This document shows positions 60,143 to 64,000 of a stretch of 64,000 nt of DNA, piece after piece. Position 1 is the stretch's first letter, and each line of letters begins with the position of its first letter. The translations under genes and the position numbers were made by a program. This DNA comes from Halobacteriales archaeon QS_1_68_20 (lineage in GTDB: Archaea; Halobacteriota; Halobacteria; Halobacteriales; PXRE01). The DNA lies in assembly GCA_003021085.1 (NCBI GenBank), contig PXRE01000001.1, positions 1-64,000 of the forward strand, given 5' to 3'. Under the pieces are notes generated by a model that saw only the letters and a list, made by a program, of their open reading frames with translations, was not told where the DNA came from and made no database searches.

Positions 60143-61229
60143 CGCCGAAGACCTACGAAGAACTGGACGCCGACCGGCGGCCGACGTTCGCGCTCGCGAG
60201 TCCGGCGGTCCTGGCCGTCGTCGGGTTCCTGGGCGTCGCGTTCGTCGGCATCGGCAACGGTCTCGGCATCCCCGCGCCCATGACGGTCGGCGCCGTTCTC
60301 GCGGGGGCGTACGCCGGTGACAAGCAGTCGCCGCTGTCGGACACGACGAACCTCGCGGCAGGCGTGACGAACACGCCGCTGTACGACCACATCCGCCGGA
60401 TGCGGGCCGGGACCCTGGCCGCGTTCGGCCTCGCGACGCTCGGCTTCGCCGCGCTCGGTCTCCGTGCCGCCGGTGCCATCCCCGCCGATCGCGTCGCCGA
60501 GATCCAGGGCGCGCTCGCTGGCACCTACGGCCTCTCGTTGCTGGCGTTCCTGCCCCTGCTGGTCACCTTCGGCCTGGCTCTTCGGGGCTACCCGGCGCTA
60601 CCGTCGCTGGTGGCCGGCACCTTCGCGGGGGTCGCCACCTCTATCGCCGTCCAGGGCACCGGGGTCGTCGCCGCCTGGGAGGTGTTCGTGGCGGGGACCC
60701 CCCGGCGACGGGGTCCGAACTGGTAAACGAGTTGCTGACAGCCGGGGGACTCACCGGGTCCGCGTGGACGATCACCGTCGTCGTCGCCGCGCTCGCGCTG
60801 GGTGGCGCCCTGGAGAAGACGGGCGTGCTCGCCGTGATGGCTCACCACCTCTCGAAGGGCGTCACGTCCACCGGCGGACTCGTCGGCGGGACCGGCGTCG
60901 CCGCGATGGCCGTCAACGTGCTGACCGCCCAGCAGTACGTGGCCATCGTCCTGCCGGGGATGACACTCCGGAACCTCTACGACGAGTTCGATCTCGACAG
61001 CGACCAGCTCTCCCGTGCCGTGGAAGCCGCCGGCACCCCCACCGGCGCGCTGATCCCCTGGCACGCCGGCGGCGTCTACATGGCGACGGTCACCGGCGTC
61101 CCGACCCTGGAGGACGCCCCCTACTACCTGTTCGGCCTGCTGTCCCCGCTGATCCTGTTCGCCATCGCGGCGACCGGGCTCTCCATCCACGAATCGACCC
61201 GCGCCGACGAGGTCCAACCCGCGGACTGA
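60143..61229 (+). pseudogene. nhaC: Na+/H+ antiporter NhaC family, 5'-truncated and frameshifted
   Basis: The frame starts immediately beyond the IS end (PKTYEELDADRRPTFALAS) without a start codon, so the N-terminal ~100-150 residues are lost. NhaC motifs follow: GAYAGDKQSPLSDTTNLAAG (conserved DxxSPxSDTT), NTPLYDHIRRM, then after a frame change GGALEKTGVLAVMAHHLSKG, AMAVNVLTAQQYVAIVLPGM and AAGTPTGALIPWHAGGVYMA. The frame shift is at about 60700-60708 in a run of six C; a seventh C would restore it. Non-functional in any case because of the 5' loss. Confidence 0.85.
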
Positions 61230-61238
61230 TCCGCCGTC

Positions 61239-62225
61239 TCACTCCCCGGGTACCGTAACCTCGACCGGCTGGCCGCGTTGCGCGCTCTCGTACAGGGCGC
61301 CGATCACGGCCATGTTCCTGACCGCCTCGTCGGCGTCGGTGCGAGGCCGCTTGCCCTGCTCGACGCACTCGGCGAAGTGTTCGACCTCCAGGCGGTACTG
61401 GTCGGTCGGGTCGAACGACTCCTCGACGTGACGGTCGCCGACCTCGGCGACGATCCCGACGCCGTCGTCGCCCCGGGGGACGAACGCGGGGTCGGCCCGC
61501 ACCCAGCCGTCTTCTGCCACGACCCGGTAGTGCTGTCGGTCGGGGCTGTCGAACCCGGAGGTGATCGTTGCGGTCGCGCCGCCGTCGAACTCCAGGTGCG
61601 CGGAGAGCTCCGTGTCGACTCCGCTGTCGCGCGCGTCCTGGCTCGTCGCGTACACCCGCTCTGGCTCGCCGAGGAACAACCGCGCCGCGCTGACCGCGTA
61701 ACAACCGACGTCCATGAGGCTCCCACCTGCCAGGTCCGGATCCAGCCGGACGTCGTACCGCTCCGGCAAGGGAAAGTGGAAGGCGGCGTGGACGGTCCGT
61801 AGCTCGCCCAGTTGCTCGCGGACGATTTCGACTGCGTGCTCCGTGCGTGGGTGGTAACGGTACATGAACGCCTCCATCAGCGTGACGCTCTGCTCCTCGC
61901 AGTAGTCACCGACCTCGCGGGCCTGCTCGGCGTCGACGGCCAGCGGTTTCTCGCAGAGCACGTCCAGCCCACGGTCGGCCGCGCGCTTCGTCCACTCGGC
62001 GTGCAGTGCGTTCGGCAGGGGGTTGTATACGGCGTCCAGGTCGTCGTCCTCGAGCAACGCCTCGTAGGACCCGTAGCTCCGCGGCACGTCGAACTCCTCG
62101 GCCACCTCCTGCGCCCGATCGGCTTCGCGGGACGCGATGGCCAGCACATCGTGGTCCGTGTCCTGTATCGCCGGGATCACGGCGACCTGGCCGATGGTCG
62201 CGGTGCTGAGGACGCCGAAGTTCAT
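61239..62225 (-). CDS. Gfo/Idh/MocA-family oxidoreductase (sugar dehydrogenase-like)
   Basis: A 328-residue NAD(P)-dependent enzyme. The Rossmann start (MNFGVLSTATIGQVAVIPAI), the central VLCEKPLAVDAEQAREVGDY motif with catalytic Lys in EKP, and the DVGCYAVSAARLFLGEPERV segment with a conserved Asp/Tyr are typical. It resembles haloarchaeal D-xylose or glucose-fructose-type dehydrogenases; the sugar is not certain. It is convergent with the broken nhaC (9 bp) and divergent from katG. Confidence 0.83.
   Translation of the reverse strand: MNFGVLSTATIGQVAVIPAIQDTDHDVLAIASREADRAQEVAEEFDVPRSYGSYEALLEDDDLDAVYNPLPNALHAEWTKRAADRGLDVLCEKPLAVDAEQAREVGDYCEEQSVTLMEAFMYRYHPRTEHAVEIVREQLGELRTVHAAFHFPLPERYDVRLDPDLAGGSLMDVGCYAVSAARLFLGEPERVYATSQDARDSGVDTELSAHLEFDGGATATITSGFDSPDRQHYRVVAEDGWVRADPAFVPRGDDGVGIVAEVGDRHVEESFDPTDQYRLEVEHFAECVEQGKRPRTDADEAVRNMAVIGALYESAQRGQPVEVTVPGE

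Positions 62226-64000
<1,775 letters not shown>

Overview
The window is chromosomal DNA of a halophilic archaeon (class Halobacteria). The evidence is high GC with G/C at third codon positions, very acidic proteins, leaderless or near-leaderless genes with TATA boxes, and an archaeal gene set: replication factor C large subunit, RNA polymerase subunit L, Dph2 for diphthamide, HMG-CoA synthase for isoprenoid lipids, EF-1alpha and twin-arginine secretion signals. Genus cannot be decided from the sequence alone. Both window edges cut genes (an integrase / malic enzyme joint on the left, katG on the right).

Layout. 0-23 kb is mostly housekeeping: truncated maeB, ctaA, a REC-PAS-HTH regulator, an alcohol dehydrogenase, rfcL, two acetyltransferases, an XRE regulator, a Tat-exported DyP-like protein with two small paralogous Tat proteins, HMG-CoA synthase, hisF, rpoL, a rhomboid protease, a METTL5-like methylase and dph2. 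23-27.5 kb is a degraded stretch with a broken PPC-repeat surface protein, then an AT-rich island carrying a membrane protein and a frameshifted Tat-exported trypsin-like protease. 27.5-33.6 kb returns to core genes: a YlbF-like protein, a TrpF-like barrel overlapping a PfkB kinase, an UlaG-like hydrolase and a 700-residue acidic coiled-coil protein.

33.9-47.9 kb is a provirus of about 14 kb that I assign to the tailless icosahedral, internal-membrane halovirus lineage (SNJ1/SH1-like). It has a left rightward cassette of tiny overlapping zinc-finger genes with a DNA adenine methylase and a PD-(D/E)XK nuclease; a leftward virion module (candidate single beta-barrel capsid proteins, membrane proteins, a probable beta-helical spike); a rightward packaging-ATPase operon; cargo (serine recombinase, VapBC-type toxin-antitoxin); and a DUF5805 plus tyrosine-integrase pair at the right end. 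Two copies of a palindromic element sit upstream of the left operon and upstream of the integrase operon.

47.9-51.3 kb is a graveyard: a molybdenum hydroxylase (xanthine/CO dehydrogenase type) operon with nonsense, frameshift and fusion damage, and a broken flavin-nucleotide-binding protein. 51.4-64 kb holds thiol and oxidant-related genes (glutathionyl-hydroquinone-reductase-like protein, Cys-less redoxin, glutaredoxin-like protein, katG), an R2lox-like oxidase, an SDR-MaoC fusion, an extra-operonic EF-1alpha, a large inverted repeat, a TnpB relic with its end hairpin abutting a broken nhaC, and a Gfo/Idh dehydrogenase.

A 24-nt identical palindromic element occurs at 5.67 kb and 57.09 kb. 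An unusually large number of genes are broken by single-base indels; some may be sequencing errors, but several (molybdenum hydroxylase, PPC protein, ALDH) carry multiple lesions and look truly decayed.
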